Origin: Massilia alkalitolerans DSM 17462
GTDB taxonomy: Bacteria; Pseudomonadota; Gammaproteobacteria; Burkholderiales; Burkholderiaceae_D
Assembly: GCF_000427785.1 (NCBI RefSeq)
Contig: NZ_ATYR01000014.1
Coordinates: 62,001 to 126,000 of the forward strand
Direction of reading: 5' to 3'
DNA length: 64,000 nt
The notes under the pieces were generated by a model that saw only the letters and a list, made by a program, of their open reading frames with translations, did no database searches and was not told the DNA's origin. Made by a program: the position numbers and the translations under genes. How positions within the stretch are numbered: position 1 is the first letter of the stretch; each line of letters begins with the position of its first letter. Of this stretch, positions 35,674-45,043 are shown in pieces.

Positions 35674-38064
35674 ATGTCCACCATCGAAGCGTCCGCGCAG
35701 GTCTGTTTCCTGACCGATGACGAGGGCAAGGTCGTGACCTGGAACCCCGCCTGCGCGGCGCTGTTCGGCTGGACCTCGGCGCAGGCGCCGGGACGCGAGC
35801 TCCTTGAGCTCGTCGCCGGCGGCGACGGCAAACCCGGCTGGCCGGCCCTGGCTGCCGCCGGCGGGGCCAAGCTGCGGATGCGCTTCGCAGGCGGACGCGA
35901 GGCCCTGGCCACCCTGGTCCTGCTGCGCCAGTACGACGCGCGCGACGAGCCGCAGGGCTGGAGCGCCTCCGTCCTCATCGCCCCTGCCGATGCGCTCTCC
36001 GAATCCGAGCGGGTCGGCAATACCCCTCTCTCCGACGTGGTCGACCTGCTGCCCGGTACGTTTTACGCAATCAATCGTGACGGCCGCTTCATCCTCTGGA
36101 ACGCCAACCTCGAACGCATGACCGAAATGACGCCGGACGAGCTCGCCGCCGCCCATGTGTTCGAGATGTTCGAGCCGCGCGAACGCAGGCAGGCCATGGA
36201 AAACTTCCGCCGCGTGTTCGACGAAGGCGCCGAGGTGGCGATGGAGATGAACTACGTGTCGCGCAGCGGGCGCGAGACGCCGGTCATCGTCGGCGGCGCG
36301 CGTGTCGGCTGCAACGGCGACCGCTACCTGTTCGGGATGGGCCTCAGCATCGCCAAGCGGCGCGAGAAGGAGCTCCAGCTGCTCCTGCGCGAGCGTGCGC
36401 TGCACGCGGCCAGCAACGGCATCGTCATCACCCGCTGCGCCGGGCGCGACAACATCATCGAATACGTCAACCCGGCCTTCGAACACATCGCCGGCTATCC
36501 GGCCATTGAAGCGATCGGGCGCGATGCCCGCTTCATGCAGGCGCCCAAGCTCGATACCAACGAGCGCAGCCAGGTGCGCCTGGCCCTGGCCGAGCGGCGC
36601 CCGGTCAACGTGGTCTTCCGCAACATGCGCAAGAACGGCGACATCTTCTGGAACGACCTCTCCATCACCCCGGTGCGCGACGAGCACGGCGAGGTCACCC
36701 ACTTCATCGGCATCCTGCAGGACGTTACCGCCACCAAGCAGCGCACCGAGCACCTCGAGCACGAGATCAACCACGACCACCTCACCGGACTGGCCAACCG
36801 CAACCTGCTGTGGGACCGCCTCGACCACGCGGTGCACCTGGCCCGGCGCCACGGGACCATGGTGGCGGCCATCCTGGTCGACCTGGACAACTTCAAGATC
36901 GTCAACGACACCTTCGGCCACGAGGCCGGCGACATGGTGCTCAAGGTGGTCGGGCGCCGGCTGCAGTCGGCGGTGCGCGACAGCGACACGGTGGCGCGCA
37001 TGTCGGGCGACGAGTTCGTGCTGGTGCTGGTCGACCAGCCCTCGGTGCGCTTCACGCTGCGCATGGCCGAGCGCCTGCGGCGCGCGATGACGATGCCGGT
37101 GGCCTTCGGCGGCAACGAGATCCCGGTCGGCGCCAGCCTGGGCGTGGCGCTGTTCCCTCAGGACGGCGCCACGCCCGCCGAACTGGTGCGCGCGGCCGAC
37201 ATGGCGATGTACCACGTCAAGGGGAATGGCGGCGGCGTGCACTTCTACTCGCCCGAGATGCGCTCGGCCAGCCAGAAGCGCGCGGCGCTGGCCGACAGCA
37301 TCCGCAGCGCCCTCGAGCACGACGAGCTGTTCCTGCTGTTCCAGCCCCGCATGGACGCGAAGAGCGGCAAGGTACGCGGCTTCGAGGCGCTGCTGCGCTG
37401 GCGCCACCCGAAGAACGGCATCATGCTGCCGGCCGACTTCCTGGCCGAGGCCGAAGAATCGGGCAAGATGATCGAGATCGGCAACTGGGTGCTGGACCAG
37501 GCCTGCGCCTTCCTGCAGGAGCTGCGCCAGCTCGGCTATACCGGCCTGCCGGTGTCGGTGAACGTCTCGCACCGCGAGTACAGCCAGCACGGCTTCATCC
37601 CCGGCCTGGCCGAACGCATGGGGCGCTACGCGCTGCCGCCCGGCAGCCTGGAGATCGAGATCCCCGAGGCCGACCTGATCCGCAATCCGGGCCTGGGGCG
37701 CGACCTGTCGGCCCAGCTGCGCGAGGTCGGCGTGGCGCTCTCGCTCGACGAGTTCGGCAAGGGGATTTCCGACCTGTCCTTCCTGCGCCAGCTGTCGGTA
37801 CGCCAGGTCAAGCTTTCAAAAGCGGCGGTGCACGAGATCGCCCGTGAGGGCGACGGCGGCGGCAGCGGCAGCCGGCTGGCAAAGACCCTGATCGACATCG
37901 GCCACAACCTCGACCTGGCGGTGGTGGGCGAAGCGGTCGAGACCGAGGCCCAGGTGGAATTCCTGCGCTCGCACGGCTGCGACCAGTTGCAAGGGCAATG
38001 GTTCAGCGAGCCATTGCTGCCCGAGGCGGTGCGCGAGATGCTCGGCCAGCGCCACCAGGCCTGA
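35674..38064 (+). CDS. PAS-GGDEF-EAL protein with degenerate EAL domain
   Basis: A 796-residue soluble protein: three PAS/PAC regions (about 10-100, 125-230, 240-355), a diguanylate cyclase domain and an EAL domain. The cyclase motif is SGDEF (Ser444-Phe448), a variant often still active. The EAL Glu571 is present, but loop 6 reads LDEFGKGISDLSFL instead of DDFGTGYSSLSYL, and VKLSKAAV replaces LKIDRSFV, losing an Asp. Phosphodiesterase activity is therefore doubtful, and the protein may act mainly as a cyclase with a c-di-GMP-binding tail. Family-level assignment is secure. Confidence 0.92.
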   Translation: MSTIEASAQVCFLTDDEGKVVTWNPACAALFGWTSAQAPGRELLELVAGGDGKPGWPALAAAGGAKLRMRFAGGREALATLVLLRQYDARDEPQGWSASVLIAPADALSESERVGNTPLSDVVDLLPGTFYAINRDGRFILWNANLERMTEMTPDELAAAHVFEMFEPRERRQAMENFRRVFDEGAEVAMEMNYVSRSGRETPVIVGGARVGCNGDRYLFGMGLSIAKRREKELQLLLRERALHAASNGIVITRCAGRDNIIEYVNPAFEHIAGYPAIEAIGRDARFMQAPKLDTNERSQVRLALAERRPVNVVFRNMRKNGDIFWNDLSITPVRDEHGEVTHFIGILQDVTATKQRTEHLEHEINHDHLTGLANRNLLWDRLDHAVHLARRHGTMVAAILVDLDNFKIVNDTFGHEAGDMVLKVVGRRLQSAVRDSDTVARMSGDEFVLVLVDQPSVRFTLRMAERLRRAMTMPVAFGGNEIPVGASLGVALFPQDGATPAELVRAADMAMYHVKGNGGGVHFYSPEMRSASQKRAALADSIRSALEHDELFLLFQPRMDAKSGKVRGFEALLRWRHPKNGIMLPADFLAEAEESGKMIEIGNWVLDQACAFLQELRQLGYTGLPVSVNVSHREYSQHGFIPGLAERMGRYALPPGSLEIEIPEADLIRNPGLGRDLSAQLREVGVALSLDEFGKGISDLSFLRQLSVRQVKLSKAAVHEIAREGDGGGSGSRLAKTLIDIGHNLDLAVVGEAVETEAQVEFLRSHGCDQLQGQWFSEPLLPEAVREMLGQRHQA

Positions 38065-38143
38065 GGCCCACCCTCCCCGCATAATCGGGGCGCAGCCGCA
38101 TCAAACTTCTTGCAATAGTTCGATATTTAGCTAACAATCGATC

Positions 38144-38446
38144 ATGACTTCCGTTTTCAAAGCCCTGTCCGATCCGACCCGCCGCGCTGTCCTCGAGCAC
38201 CTGCAGAAGGGGCCGATGGGCGCCGGCGAACTGGCCGACCTGTTCGACGTGTCGAAACCGACGATGTCGGCCCACTTTGCCGTGCTGGTCGCGGCCGGGC
38301 TGATTGCGGCGGAAAAACAGGGCCGCAGCATCACCTACCGGCTCAGGCTGTCGGTGCTCGAAGACGCCCTGCTGGGATTCGCGCAGGCCTTTGGGCTGAA
38401 CCTCAGCCGGCCGGAGCCTCCCGCTGTCCCACCAACGAAGGAGTAA
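38144..38446 (+). CDS. ArsR/SdpR-family transcriptional repressor
   Basis: A 100-residue winged-helix protein. FKALSDPTRRAVLEHLQKG and LADLFDVSKPTMSAHFAVLV are typical of the metal-independent SdpR branch of ArsR regulators; there is no Cys-containing metal site. It ends 2 bp before a small membrane-protein gene, as in sdpR-sdpI pairs, where the membrane protein sequesters or is controlled by the repressor. Confidence 0.88.
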   Translation: MTSVFKALSDPTRRAVLEHLQKGPMGAGELADLFDVSKPTMSAHFAVLVAAGLIAAEKQGRSITYRLRLSVLEDALLGFAQAFGLNLSRPEPPAVPPTKE

Positions 38447-38448
38447 GC

Positions 38449-38853
38449 ATGAAGCCGTCGTCCCGCCTTTCCCACCTGTGCCGCGCCGTGCTGGCGGCTG
38501 CCTGCATCCTTGGTGCATCCGCCCTGCTGGCCTGGGCCGCGCCGGCCTACCTCGATCCGGAATGGGCACGGCGCCTTGCCGGCGCCCTGCTGGGCGGCGT
38601 CGTGGTGGTGTATGCGAACGCCATCCCGAAGGCGCTGGCGGCGCGCATGCGCTGCGCCTCCCCTAGCGCCGACCAGGCCGCGCGCCGCTTCGCCGGCTGG
38701 GCCCTGGTGCTGGGCGGACTCGGCTACATGCTGGCCTGGCTCGCCGCCCCGATCGGTGTGGCCGGGATGGTCGGCGGCCTGGCGCTCGGCACCGCGGTGA
38801 CCTGCGCCGCCCTCGGCTGCATCCGGATCGGCGCACGCCGCGCCGGCCATTAA
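38449..38853 (+). CDS. small integral membrane protein paired with the SdpR-like regulator
   Basis: A 134-residue protein with four predicted hydrophobic helices (about 10-30, 44-61, 83-101, 106-126). The central YANAIPKALAARM resembles, weakly, the conserved loop of SdpI-type immunity/signalling proteins. The ATG follows a strong GAAGGAG site that overlaps the regulator's stop codon, so both are one transcription unit. The function is inferred only from this pairing. Confidence 0.6.
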   Translation: MKPSSRLSHLCRAVLAAACILGASALLAWAAPAYLDPEWARRLAGALLGGVVVVYANAIPKALAARMRCASPSADQAARRFAGWALVLGGLGYMLAWLAAPIGVAGMVGGLALGTAVTCAALGCIRIGARRAGH

Positions 38854-38871
38854 GGGCGCCTGAGCTTCAGC

Positions 38872-39810
38872 TCAACCGTCCTTGTTGATGCGGTTGACGA
38901 GGGCGCCGAGCACGTCCTCGGCCATCTCGTTGTCCACCTGGCAGGTGCCGGCGTTCTCGTGCCCGCCCCCGCCGTATTCCAGCATCAGGGCGCCGATGTT
39001 AGTGTTCGAGGTCCGGTTCAGGATCGACTTGCCGGTGGCGAATACGGTGTTCTGCTGCCTGACGCCCCACAGCACGTGGATCGAGATATTCGTCTCGGGG
39101 AACAGGGCGTAGATGATGAAGCGGTTCCCGGCATAGATCACCTCCTCGCTGCGCAGGTCGAGCACCACCAGGTTCCGGTGGACGCGGGCGCAGCGCCGGA
39201 TTTGCTCACGGCAAGCCTCGCTGTGCTCGAAGTACAGCGTGCTGCGCTCACGCACATCGGGCAGCTCCATGATTTTCTCGATCGGATGCTCGGCGCAGTA
39301 ATCGATCAGGGCCATCATCAGCTGGTAGTTGGAGATGCGGAAGTCGTGGAAGCGCCCCAGGCCGGTGCGCGCGTCCATCAGGAAGTTCAGCAGGTTCCAG
39401 CCCTGCGGAAACAGCACCTCCTCGCGCGAGAAGCGCGCCGAGTCGCCCTTGTCGACCGCCGCCATCATCTCGTTCCAGGCGGCCGGGAAGGTCCTGGGGC
39501 CGCCGTAGTGGTCGTAGACCACCCGCGCCGCCGAGGGCGCCTCGGGATGGATGACGTGGTTGTCGCGCCTGCCCGTGTTGCGGATGGTCTCGGACAGGTG
39601 GTGGTCGAACACCAGGTGGGCCGCCGGCACATAAGGCAGGTTGGTCGTGATGTCGCGTCCGCTGATTGCGATCTTGCCGTCCTGCATGTCTTTCGGATGC
39701 ACGAACAGGATGTCGTCGATCAGGTCGAGGTGCTTGAGCAGCACCGCGCACACCAGGCCGTCGAAGTCGCTGCGGGTTACGAGTCGGAATTTTTGCTGGT
39801 CGGCTGACAT
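38872..39810 (-). CDS. DHH-family phosphoesterase (exopolyphosphatase-like)
   Basis: A 312-residue DHH/DHHA1 protein. Metal ligands appear in TRSDFDGLVCAVLL and HLVFDHHLSETI (the DHH motif), and the DHHA1 signature is in YGGGGHENAGTCQ at the C-terminus. Members hydrolyse phosphodiesters such as oligoribonucleotides, cyclic dinucleotides or their linear products. Given orn and c-di-GMP genes nearby a nucleotide substrate is conceivable, but the sequence does not decide it. ATG 39810 with an AGGAAG ribosome site is preferred over an upstream TTG. The 280 bp to the divergent kinase gene hold no visible gene. Confidence 0.88.
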   Translation of the reverse strand: MSADQQKFRLVTRSDFDGLVCAVLLKHLDLIDDILFVHPKDMQDGKIAISGRDITTNLPYVPAAHLVFDHHLSETIRNTGRRDNHVIHPEAPSAARVVYDHYGGPRTFPAAWNEMMAAVDKGDSARFSREEVLFPQGWNLLNFLMDARTGLGRFHDFRISNYQLMMALIDYCAEHPIEKIMELPDVRERSTLYFEHSEACREQIRRCARVHRNLVVLDLRSEEVIYAGNRFIIYALFPETNISIHVLWGVRQQNTVFATGKSILNRTSNTNIGALMLEYGGGGHENAGTCQVDNEMAEDVLGALVNRINKDG

Positions 39811-40090
39811 CGGCACTTCCTTTCTGGAGTCGGAAAGCGAAACTGCGGTCCAAAAGATCATACCTTGCAACGTTTCCGCTTGTCAGCATTTGCGATGGCG
39901 CATTCTGGCAGAGCTGGACGCAATCCATTCCCCGGATCGTGCAGGCTGTCGCACGGCGCTGGCCGCCAGGGACGGCAAGGCGTAAAGTTGCATCATCCCA
40001 ACAGTCGTAGATGCCGACAATGTTGTATTTCCGGCACGCGCAGGTGGCGACGAGGTACACTCGCCGCTTGCACCAATAGCGAAGATCGAT

Positions 40091-41365
40091 ATGCAAGCCA
40101 GGAACACCAATCCGCATTATTTCTCGAGCGTCCTGTCGTGGCTCTACCGCGGCTTCGACGCCGTGGCGACCTGGGTTACCCAGCTGTCGTGGTGGAAGTT
40201 TTTCCTGTTTGCGATCCTGACCCTGACCGCCGGGGCCATCCTGCAGGAGGAATTGTTCTCCGGGCCGGCCGAAGAATACGTGTCGCGCGCCGAACGCGAG
40301 CGGCGCGGCGGCGACGCCGCCATCCTGATCGACGAGAGCGGCATCCGCTTCCATCCGCGTAACCGGCCGCGCAGTGCGACGCCGCCGGAGCCGCCCGCGC
40401 CGCCGGATGCCGAAGGCGCACCCGACGCGCCCGATGCGCCATCCGCCCCGTCGGCCCCGCCGGCGCCGAGCGCGCCGCCCGCCCCGGCCGCGGGCAGCAG
40501 TGGCGAATCGGTCCACATCGAACTGCCGCCGCAGATCAGCGAAGAACTGTCGAACGCGATCGACGCCGCCGTGGAAGACGCCGCCGAGCAGAAGGTGTCG
40601 CGCTACCACAAGCAGGCGTCGACCTGGTTCATGAACTTCGTGCTGCTGTTCGTGCTGGCCCTGTTCGGCACCAAGGCCCTGGTCGGCGGCAAGAAGCGCG
40701 CCGAAGCGCAATCCCAGCTGGCCAACGCGGCGGCCGAGCGCGAAGCCATGCAGCGCCAGCTGTCGGAAACCAAGATGCAGATGATGCAGGCCCAGGTCGA
40801 GCCGCACTTCCTGTTCAATACCCTGGCCTCGGTCGAGCACCTGATCCAGGTCGACCCGCCGCGCGCCTCGGCCATGCAGCGCAGCCTGATCCAGTACCTG
40901 CGCGCGGTGCTGCCGCAGATGCGCGACAACGCCGTCGTCACCGGCCTCGGGCGCGAGGTGGACATGGTCACGGCCTACCTGGCCCTGCTCAAGATGCGCA
41001 TGGAAGAGCGCCTGACGGTGGTGATGCAGGTGCCGGAGGGCCTGCGCAGCGCGGCCTTCCCGCCGATGATGCTGCAGTCGATGGTCGAGAACGCGATCAA
41101 GCACGGCCTCGAATGCAAGCCGGAAGGCGGCACCCTCAAAATCCAGGCCGAAGTGGTCGACAGCAAGCTGCTCGTCACCGTCACCGACGACGGCGTCGGC
41201 TTCGGGGTGGTGCCGAGCGACGGCACCGGCCTCGGGCTGCAGACCATCCGCGACCGCCTCAAGCTGCTGCACGGCGACGCCGGCCAGCTGCACATCGCGG
41301 CCAACAGCCCGAGCGGCGTGATCGCCATGATCGAGGTGCCTTACCAGCTCGCCAGGGCGGGCTGA
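40091..41365 (+). CDS. LytS/YehU-family sensor histidine kinase
   Basis: A 424-residue membrane kinase. TM1 spans about residues 34-52. A long extracytoplasmic segment contains a Pro/Ala-rich stretch (about 96-135, PPEPPAPPDAEGAPDAPDAP), and TM2 spans about 179-196. The cytoplasmic His_kinase domain starts at QVEPHFLFNTLASVEHL with the phospho-His at about 229, then the HATPase with VENAIKHGLE and DDGVGFG. It is followed by a LytTR regulator gene, so the pair is a LytS/LytR-type two-component system. Confidence 0.92.
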   Translation: MQARNTNPHYFSSVLSWLYRGFDAVATWVTQLSWWKFFLFAILTLTAGAILQEELFSGPAEEYVSRAERERRGGDAAILIDESGIRFHPRNRPRSATPPEPPAPPDAEGAPDAPDAPSAPSAPPAPSAPPAPAAGSSGESVHIELPPQISEELSNAIDAAVEDAAEQKVSRYHKQASTWFMNFVLLFVLALFGTKALVGGKKRAEAQSQLANAAAEREAMQRQLSETKMQMMQAQVEPHFLFNTLASVEHLIQVDPPRASAMQRSLIQYLRAVLPQMRDNAVVTGLGREVDMVTAYLALLKMRMEERLTVVMQVPEGLRSAAFPPMMLQSMVENAIKHGLECKPEGGTLKIQAEVVDSKLLVTVTDDGVGFGVVPSDGTGLGLQTIRDRLKLLHGDAGQLHIAANSPSGVIAMIEVPYQLARAG

Positions 41366-41466
41366 CCCGCCGTGCATGGGCAGGGGCCGGCGCCTGCCCA
41401 GGAGCTTGCCTGCCGCGCTGTTTCATTGAATAATCAATAAATAATCACATAGCTACAGGGACAAGC

Positions 41467-42243
41467 ATGCCTACCGCACCTACCGCGATCATCGCCGATG
41501 ACGAACGACTCATGCGCGACCAGCTGCGCCTGCGCCTGTCCGAGGCCTGGCCGGAGCTCGACATCATTGGCGAAGCCAAGAACGGCGAGGAAGCGGTGGA
41601 ACTGGTCGAGCAGCTCAAGCCGGACCTGACCTTCCTCGACATCCGCATGCCGGGCAAGACCGGCATGGAAGCGGCGCGCGACATCGGCGACCGCAGCCAG
41701 ATCGTGTTCGTCACCGCCTACGACCAGTACGCGGTGGAAGCGTTCGAACGCGGCGCCATCGACTACGTGCTCAAGCCCACCGAGCCGGAGCGCCTGAAGG
41801 TCACCGTCGACCGCCTGAAGCAGCGCCTGGAGCGTCCGAACGAGAAAGCCAGCGTCAACGACAGCGTCCAGGCCATGCTGTCGCAGCTGGCCGAGAAGAT
41901 CGCCTCCCCGAAGCCCAAGCATTTGCAGTGGATCCAGGCCAGCATCGGCCAGGACCTGCGCATGATTCCGGTGGAGGATATCCTGTTCTTCCGCTCGGAC
42001 GAAAAATACACCTGCGTGCAGACCGCCGGCTTCGAGGCCCTGATCCGCAAGCCGGTGCGCGACCTGGCCGAAGAGCTCGACCCCTCGCTGTTCTGGCAGA
42101 TCCACCGCGCCACCCTGGTCAACGTCAATGCGATCGAAGGCGTGACGCGCGACATCCGTGGGCGACACCTGGTGCTGGTCAAGGGCAGGCCCGAGAAGCT
42201 GGAAGTGAGCCGCAGCTTCCTGCACCTGTTCAAGCAGATGTAG
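41467..42243 (+). CDS. LytTR-family response regulator
   Basis: A 258-residue regulator with an N-terminal receiver (IIADDERLMRDQLRLRL, acceptor Asp58 in TFLDIRMPGKTG, KPTEPERL) and a C-terminal LytTR DNA-binding domain (DLRMIPVEDILFFRSDEKY through LVNVNAIEGVTRDIRGRH). It is encoded 101 bp after the cognate LytS-like kinase. Targets are unknown; LytTR regulators often bind direct repeats in promoters of surface or polysaccharide genes. Confidence 0.94.
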   Translation: MPTAPTAIIADDERLMRDQLRLRLSEAWPELDIIGEAKNGEEAVELVEQLKPDLTFLDIRMPGKTGMEAARDIGDRSQIVFVTAYDQYAVEAFERGAIDYVLKPTEPERLKVTVDRLKQRLERPNEKASVNDSVQAMLSQLAEKIASPKPKHLQWIQASIGQDLRMIPVEDILFFRSDEKYTCVQTAGFEALIRKPVRDLAEELDPSLFWQIHRATLVNVNAIEGVTRDIRGRHLVLVKGRPEKLEVSRSFLHLFKQM

Positions 42244-42318
42244 TCCCGCCGGCGCCCGTGCGCGCTCGTCCTGTCGAATGTCGTACAGTCAAATTTTACG
42301 AACTCGACAGGATGAACC

Positions 42319-43746
42319 ATGAAGAATTCGCGCAAGGACACCCTGCTGCTGGCCGCCGGCGTGCTCGGCGCCTTCGGCGCCGGACTGGCCGCCGGCCGGC
42401 GCATCGCCCGGACCGCTCCCGCTACCCACGCCAATCGCGATGACGGCTTGCCGCGCGCCAGCCTGCTCGACACGCTCGCCCTGGGGCTCGAGGTCTTTGC
42501 CCCGGTGGTGGCGCAGGGCGTGATCATCCGCCGTCCGCCGATGATGGCCCTGGCCGAGCGCTTCGACACCCACCGCCGCGCCATCCGGCGCATGCAGAAG
42601 CTGCGCGACAAGTACGGCCCCGGCCCCCTGATGCTGCCGCTGCCGATCCGCAAGCAGGCCGTGGTGCTGGATCCGGCCCACGCCCAGCGCGTGCTGGACC
42701 AATCGCCGGTCCCGTTTTCCGCCGCCAGCACCGAAAAGCGCGCTGCGCTGTCGCACTTCGAACCGAAGGGCGTGCTGCTGTCGACCGGCCCGGAGCGCGC
42801 CGACCGGCGCCGCTTCAACGAGGCCGCGCTCGACACCGCGCACCCGATGCACCGGATGGCGGCCAGCTTCCTGCCCATCGTCAAGGAAGAGGCGGCGCGC
42901 ATGCTGGCGCAGGCCGGCGGTACGCTCGACTGGAAAACCTGGTCCGAAGGCTGGTACCGCCTGATCCGGCGCGTGGTGCTGGGCAACAGCGCGGCCGAGG
43001 ACCAGGAACTGCAGGCCCTGATCGTGCGCCTGCGCGGGGCCGCCAACTGGGCCGGTTTCCACCCGAAGATGCCGGCCAGGCGCGAGCGCTTCCTGGCGCG
43101 CATCCAGATGTACCTCGACCGCGCCGAGCCGGGCAGCCTGGCCGGCTACATGGCCGGGATAGCGCGCAGCGCCACGACCGCGCCGCGCCAGCAGGTGCCG
43201 CAATGGCTGTTCGCCTTCGACGCCGCCGTGATGGCCAGCTTCCGCGCCCTGGCCCTGCTCGCCAGCCACCCCGCACAGCTGGCGCGCGCCCGCGAGGAGA
43301 TCGCGGCGCGCCAGGCCGGGCAGCCCCTGCCCTTCCTGCGCGCCTGCATGCTGGAAGCGCTGCGCCTGTGGCCGACCACGCCCATGGTGTTGCGCCAGAG
43401 CACCTCCGAGACGCGCTGGGAACGTGGCAGCATGCCGGCCGACACCGGCATCCTGATCCACGCCCCCTTCTTCCACCGCGACGATACCCGCCTGGAGCAT
43501 GCCGACCGCTTCACGCCCGAGCTGTGGCTGGACGGCCGGACCGCCGGCCAGGACTGGCCCCTGGTCCCCTTCAGCGACGGTCCGGTGATGTGCCCGGGGC
43601 GCCATCTGGTGCTGATGCTGAGCAGCGCCATGCTGGCCACCCTGCTCGACGGTCGCCCGCTGGCGCAGACCGGAGGGCTCGCGCCAGACCCGGAACGGTT
43701 GCCGGGGACGCTGGACAATTTTGCGCTGCGCTTCCAGCTAGGCTAG
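42319..43746 (+). CDS. cytochrome P450 with atypical catalytic motifs
   Basis: A 475-residue P450 with an N-terminal hydrophobic anchor (LLLAAGVLGAFGAGLAAG). The K-helix ExxR is intact in CMLEALRLWP, and the heme-ligating Cys425 lies in PFSDGPVMCPGRHLVLM. Two deviations stand out. The usual Arg two residues before the Cys is Val in this heme loop, and the I-helix reads LFAFDAAVMASF, without the acid-alcohol pair (E/D-T) that protonates bound oxygen. It may use peroxide, catalyse a rearrangement, or be inactive. No ferredoxin or reductase gene is adjacent. Confidence 0.85.
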   Translation: MKNSRKDTLLLAAGVLGAFGAGLAAGRRIARTAPATHANRDDGLPRASLLDTLALGLEVFAPVVAQGVIIRRPPMMALAERFDTHRRAIRRMQKLRDKYGPGPLMLPLPIRKQAVVLDPAHAQRVLDQSPVPFSAASTEKRAALSHFEPKGVLLSTGPERADRRRFNEAALDTAHPMHRMAASFLPIVKEEAARMLAQAGGTLDWKTWSEGWYRLIRRVVLGNSAAEDQELQALIVRLRGAANWAGFHPKMPARRERFLARIQMYLDRAEPGSLAGYMAGIARSATTAPRQQVPQWLFAFDAAVMASFRALALLASHPAQLARAREEIAARQAGQPLPFLRACMLEALRLWPTTPMVLRQSTSETRWERGSMPADTGILIHAPFFHRDDTRLEHADRFTPELWLDGRTAGQDWPLVPFSDGPVMCPGRHLVLMLSSAMLATLLDGRPLAQTGGLAPDPERLPGTLDNFALRFQLG

Positions 43747-43834
43747 AACGGTCTTGTGTGGCCTCAATCCGCTGTGCGCCGCCACACCGTAATGTAGAGC
43801 TCCCGGCCTCCAGGCCTTTCCTTGCAGCTTCTGC

Positions 43835-45043
43835 ATGAGCATTCAGCGGCCAACACAGCGGCGCTTTCGACAGCGCAGTCCGGGCACGGCGGTGCTCGTG
43901 TTCTCCTTCCTGGGCGGCTACTGCGCCGGCCGGGCCGTCGCGGCGCTGCGCCGTGCCCGAGAGGTGCATCGTCCCCTGCGCGCCTTCGACGGCCGCCGCA
44001 TCGTGCACAGCGCCAGCGACGCCATCCTCTCGATCGACGAAGAGGCCATGATCCTGTTCGCCAACCCGGCCGCGGCCCAGATGTTCGCCAGCAGCGTCGG
44101 CGTCATGCAGGGCAGCTCGCTGGCACGCTTCATCCAGGCGCCGGTGCGCAATGCCAGGGCCCCGTGCGACTACTTTCCCGCCGGCGGCGGGCGCGCAGGG
44201 CGGCGCGCCACCGACTACGCCGTCACCGGCATCCGCGCCAACGGCCAGCTGTTCCCGATTGAGGGCTCGATCTCCACCGTCGAGCACGACGGCCATGAAG
44301 TCTGTACCGTGATCCTGCGCGACGTCTCCGAGCGCCACCTGGTGCAGCAGAAGCTGGCGCGCTCGCACGACCAGCTGCGCCAGCTTTCCTCGGCGCTGCA
44401 GACCATCCGCGAAGAAGAACGCACCCACATCGCGCGCGAACTGCACGACGACCTCGGACAACTGTTGGCCTCGCTGCGCATGGACCTGACCCTGCTGCAG
44501 GGGAACGCCAGGCTGCCCGAGCCGAGCCAGCGCCTGATCGAGGGCATGGAAACCAACCTGATGATGGCGATTGCCTCGCTGCGCCGCATCGCCACCAACC
44601 TGCGCCCGCGTGCACTCGACGAAGGCGGCCTGTATTTCGCGCTGCAGGGCTTGCGCGACGACTTCGTCGAACGCCACGGGATCGCCTGCGCCCTGCTGGC
44701 CGACGAAGCCGAACTGCGCCTGGACGATACCGCCAGCACCGCCGTGTTCCGCATCGTGCAAGAGGCGCTCACCAACATCGCGCGCCATGCGGGAGCGACC
44801 CAGGTCGTGCTCAATCTCGACCGCCTTGATAACGAACTGCTCCTGACCATCCGTGACGACGGCCGCGGCATCCGTTCCGAAGACATGGAAAAGAAGGAGT
44901 CGCTGGGCCTGGTGGGCATGCGCGAACGGGTCTGGGCCATGCACGGCGAAATCACCATCAGCAGCGAAGGCATGTCCGGCACCACCATCGAGATCGCGCT
45001 GCCGCTGGCCGGCCGCATCATCGGGGAGAACGCCACCAGCTAG
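43835..45043 (+). CDS. PAS-containing NarX/DegS-type histidine kinase (HisKA_3)
   Basis: A 402-residue kinase with one N-terminal hydrophobic segment (TAVLVFSFLGGYCAGRAVAA), a PAS domain (ASDAILSIDEEAMILFANPA), then HisKA_3 with phospho-His in EERTHIARELHDDLGQLLA, and HATPase motifs NIARHAG, DDGRGI and GLVGMRERVWAM. Kinases of this class normally pair with NarL/FixJ response regulators; none is adjacent, so it is an orphan here. It lies just upstream of the porin gene. Confidence 0.91.
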   Translation: MSIQRPTQRRFRQRSPGTAVLVFSFLGGYCAGRAVAALRRAREVHRPLRAFDGRRIVHSASDAILSIDEEAMILFANPAAAQMFASSVGVMQGSSLARFIQAPVRNARAPCDYFPAGGGRAGRRATDYAVTGIRANGQLFPIEGSISTVEHDGHEVCTVILRDVSERHLVQQKLARSHDQLRQLSSALQTIREEERTHIARELHDDLGQLLASLRMDLTLLQGNARLPEPSQRLIEGMETNLMMAIASLRRIATNLRPRALDEGGLYFALQGLRDDFVERHGIACALLADEAELRLDDTASTAVFRIVQEALTNIARHAGATQVVLNLDRLDNELLLTIRDDGRGIRSEDMEKKESLGLVGMRERVWAMHGEITISSEGMSGTTIEIALPLAGRIIGENATS

